Source: Lutjanus erythropterus (Eukaryota > Chordata > Actinopteri > Lutjaniformes > Lutjanidae). From it: a stretch of DNA of 64,000 nucleotides. The stretch's first letter is position 1; each line of letters begins with the position of its first letter. Made by a program: the position numbers and the translations under genes. This document shows positions 1 to 64,000 of the stretch, in pieces. The notes beneath the pieces were generated by a model, which saw only the letters and a list, made by a program, of their open reading frames with translations, did no database searches and was not told the origin of the DNA. The DNA lies in the NCBI GenBank assembly GCA_020091685.1, contig CM034600.1, positions 12,690,438-12,754,437 of the forward strand, written 5' to 3'.

Positions 1-61972
<61,972 letters not shown>

Positions 61973-62274
61973 CTGGAGAGGAGAGAAGGAGAGGGGCAAC
62001 AGAGGCAGAACAGTGACAGAGATGTCATGAAAACAGAGCAAAAAAAGATAAAAGCAAAAAAGATGGAAAGCAAAGAACAAAGCCATGTGTCCTCTTTGTA
62101 CTTGTCTCTGTGTACATGCACCTGTGTGTGCGTGTGTGCAAGTGTGTGCTTATATACATGCTTTATGTGTGTGTGTCCTTTATGTCTGTGTGTATTTACA
62201 CACCTCATCACAGTTTACATTGAAGTCCTACTGGGGCCAGGTGGTCTACTGATAAACAGTTATTCTCAACAAGG

Positions 62275-62326
<52 letters not shown>

Positions 62327-62355
62327 ATGTGTGTATGCGTGTGTATGTGTGTGTG
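62275..62355. repeat. (TG)n microsatellite, intron 4
   Basis: About 24 pure TG units (62275-62324) followed by an interrupted TG-rich stretch to about 62355. It explains the long cysteine/valine-rich open frame on the plus strand here. Confidence 0.95.
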
Positions 62356-62449
62356 CATGTGCACAAAACAACACTGTCATCTTACAACTGGACATGATGA
62401 TAATAATAAGCTGGTGATCCACGCAAATGATAGGCAGGTATGTGGTGAG

Positions 62450-63912
62450 TTAAAGGGATAGTTCAGATTATTTGAGCCGGGGTTGTATGAGGAACTTATC
62501 GGTTGTCATGATATTTGCTACAGTAGATGAAGTTTGGCACGCCCCCTGTTGGGAGAAGGAGCAGGGGTACCAGTGTAGGAAGCTAAGCAATGTATCATTG
62601 TGGACAGAGTCAGCAGCAAAACGCCACCTATAACAGGTCTACCTAAAAAGATCAATATCAGTTTAAGTGCATGCTATATCTAGAATATTTTTGCCATCAG
62701 ACAGCTAACGATGGAAAACCATCATTGAACAAGCCAAATGCCACTCTTTTCAAACCAACCAAATCCCATAGGCAAAATCATTAGTGATGTGCGTGATTAG
62801 TCAACTACACGATTAAACGTCGTCACCCTCGCTAGTCGGCACCAGAAATACTAGTCGTTCAAACTATTTATCAGTATTTCATTCATGCACAATGCCAGTT
62901 ATATACTGCCTCTAAGAAGTTACGCAGCCGCCCACCACTAGTCGGGGTTGTGGTCCTATCAGACAGCAGCCCCTCTTGCTGTATGCCGTATGCACGTATG
63001 CCCCGATCGCCCAGGCAACCCTGGATGTTTATATCAGCAAGTCAGACAGATGATAGCTCGTAAAACCAGCGCTGTTTGGTAGCGTTTTAATTTAGAAAAT
63101 GGAAATAATGTTGAATGTAGGCTGTGACAAAATAAACTGGTATATAATCGCGCGACTGGAGAAACGTGCCCACATTAAGCACAGACACGGACAGTAACTT
63201 GCAAGCAGAGCAGCTGCTGCTGCTAACACTGCCACCATTATCCACACTGTATGTCAGGCTGGAAGCTCCGGGTCATTTACCCGCCGACACTGTGATCCTC
63301 TTCGGTCAGAAAGGTTTCAACATTTAGTGACTTGTTGTTATGTTTTCTATGTTAATGTTTGTATTGCACAGTGCAAAGTAGCACACATTTGAGCGGCATT
63401 TAAAGTACGATTTGGCGATTGTAGACTGTGATTGTGTTTAACGTTATAAAGTAATAAGTTCTGCTCATTTTTAACTGCTTTCTGAGTGTTTTCTTAGTGT
63501 TAGACTAGTTGACTAATCTAAATTAAATTTTGCATTTAATTGACAGGGAAATTATTCACCATAAACATCCCTAGAAATCATCATTTTTACCTCACAGTAT
63601 AGGGACGCTGCTGTTATAACACTGCCTTGATCTATTCATTTGTTGGTGTTATTATGTGTCTTTGGTATTCCAAAATGATAGTCCATATTCACAGAAGTCA
63701 AACAACAACACAAACAACAGATTGACTGGGACTAGGCAGCAGTAGACCAGCAACTCCCTTCTTCTTCTTCAAGGAAAAATTACTTTTTTCACCTATAGAG
63801 TTTGGTTGGCTTGGAGAGAGAAATATTTAATACTTTTTTAACTGGCTAATATACATTATATTGGCCTGACCTTCATGTAACCACAGTTTAAATAATCCAA
63901 ACCACCCCTTGT
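62450..63912. mobile_element. TTAA-flanked T2/Kolobok-like element interrupted by a hAT insertion
   Basis: The left end reads TTAAAGGGATAGTTCAGAT followed by GGGGTTGTATGAGG. The right end, AAATAATCCAAACCACCCCT, is a diverged inverted copy. A related copy is at 32558-33496. The middle is taken up by the hAT element at 62782-63573. Confidence 0.5.
62782..63573. mobile_element. Non-autonomous hAT element
   Basis: Short terminal repeats (TAGTGATGT on the left, ACATCCCTA on the right) and an 8-bp flanking duplication with one mismatch, AAAATCAT (62774-62781) and GAAATCAT (63574-63581). No transposase frame. It is GC-richer than its surroundings and sits inside another element. Confidence 0.68.
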
Positions 63913-64000
63913 TTCCAGATGTGTATGCAATGAATTTGTGTTTCTGTGATTGTGTGTCAACATACATGGGGAATAATATGAGTGATAGTGTATATGGTTT

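Overview
This is vertebrate nuclear DNA, almost certainly from a teleost fish and probably a percomorph. The evidence is small GT-AG exons in AT-rich introns, tRNA-headed SINEs, many TTAA-flanked and hAT-type miniature transposons of kinds common in fish, and several dinucleotide microsatellites. There is no prokaryotic or organellar gene content.

One gene fills the window, on the minus strand: the pore-forming alpha-1 subunit of an L-type voltage-gated calcium channel, best read as Cav1.3 (cacna1d; which teleost paralogue, da or db, cannot be told). Its 5' exons lie beyond 64000 and its last exons lie before position 1. I mapped 42 exons by hand: 38 constitutive, two mutually exclusive pairs, and cassette exon 9*, plus one partial exon at the left edge counted among the constitutive ones. 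Taking one exon of each pair and skipping 9*, they join into about 4.85 kb of continuous open frame (about 1616 codons), with every junction phase agreeing. Exon numbers below are positional, counted in the CACNA1C style outward from the recognisable exclusive pairs.

In gene order (high to low coordinate): 61972-51924 encodes repeat I from S4 to S6; 51115-41724 the I-II linker with the beta-subunit-binding AID and cassette exon 9*; 41209-37493 repeat II; 37357-36730 the II-III linker; 36567-28823 repeat III, with mutually exclusive exons 21/22 for S2; 28705-21209 repeat IV, with mutually exclusive exons 31/32 for S3; 21336-9021 the EF-hand, pre-IQ and IQ calmodulin-binding region; 6958-1 the start of the long distal C-terminus. 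All four selectivity-filter glutamates, the S4 arginines, the AID and the IQ motif are intact, so the gene looks functional.

The introns hold three tRNA-derived SINEs, several hAT and TTAA-type miniature elements (two cases of one element nested inside another), a C-type-lectin domain fragment on the plus strand in intron 9, and microsatellites sitting a few bases downstream of regulated splice donors (exon 30 and exon 9*). Two unannotated in-frame exon candidates lie in introns 7 and 32. No second gene with convincing full-length coding sequence was found.
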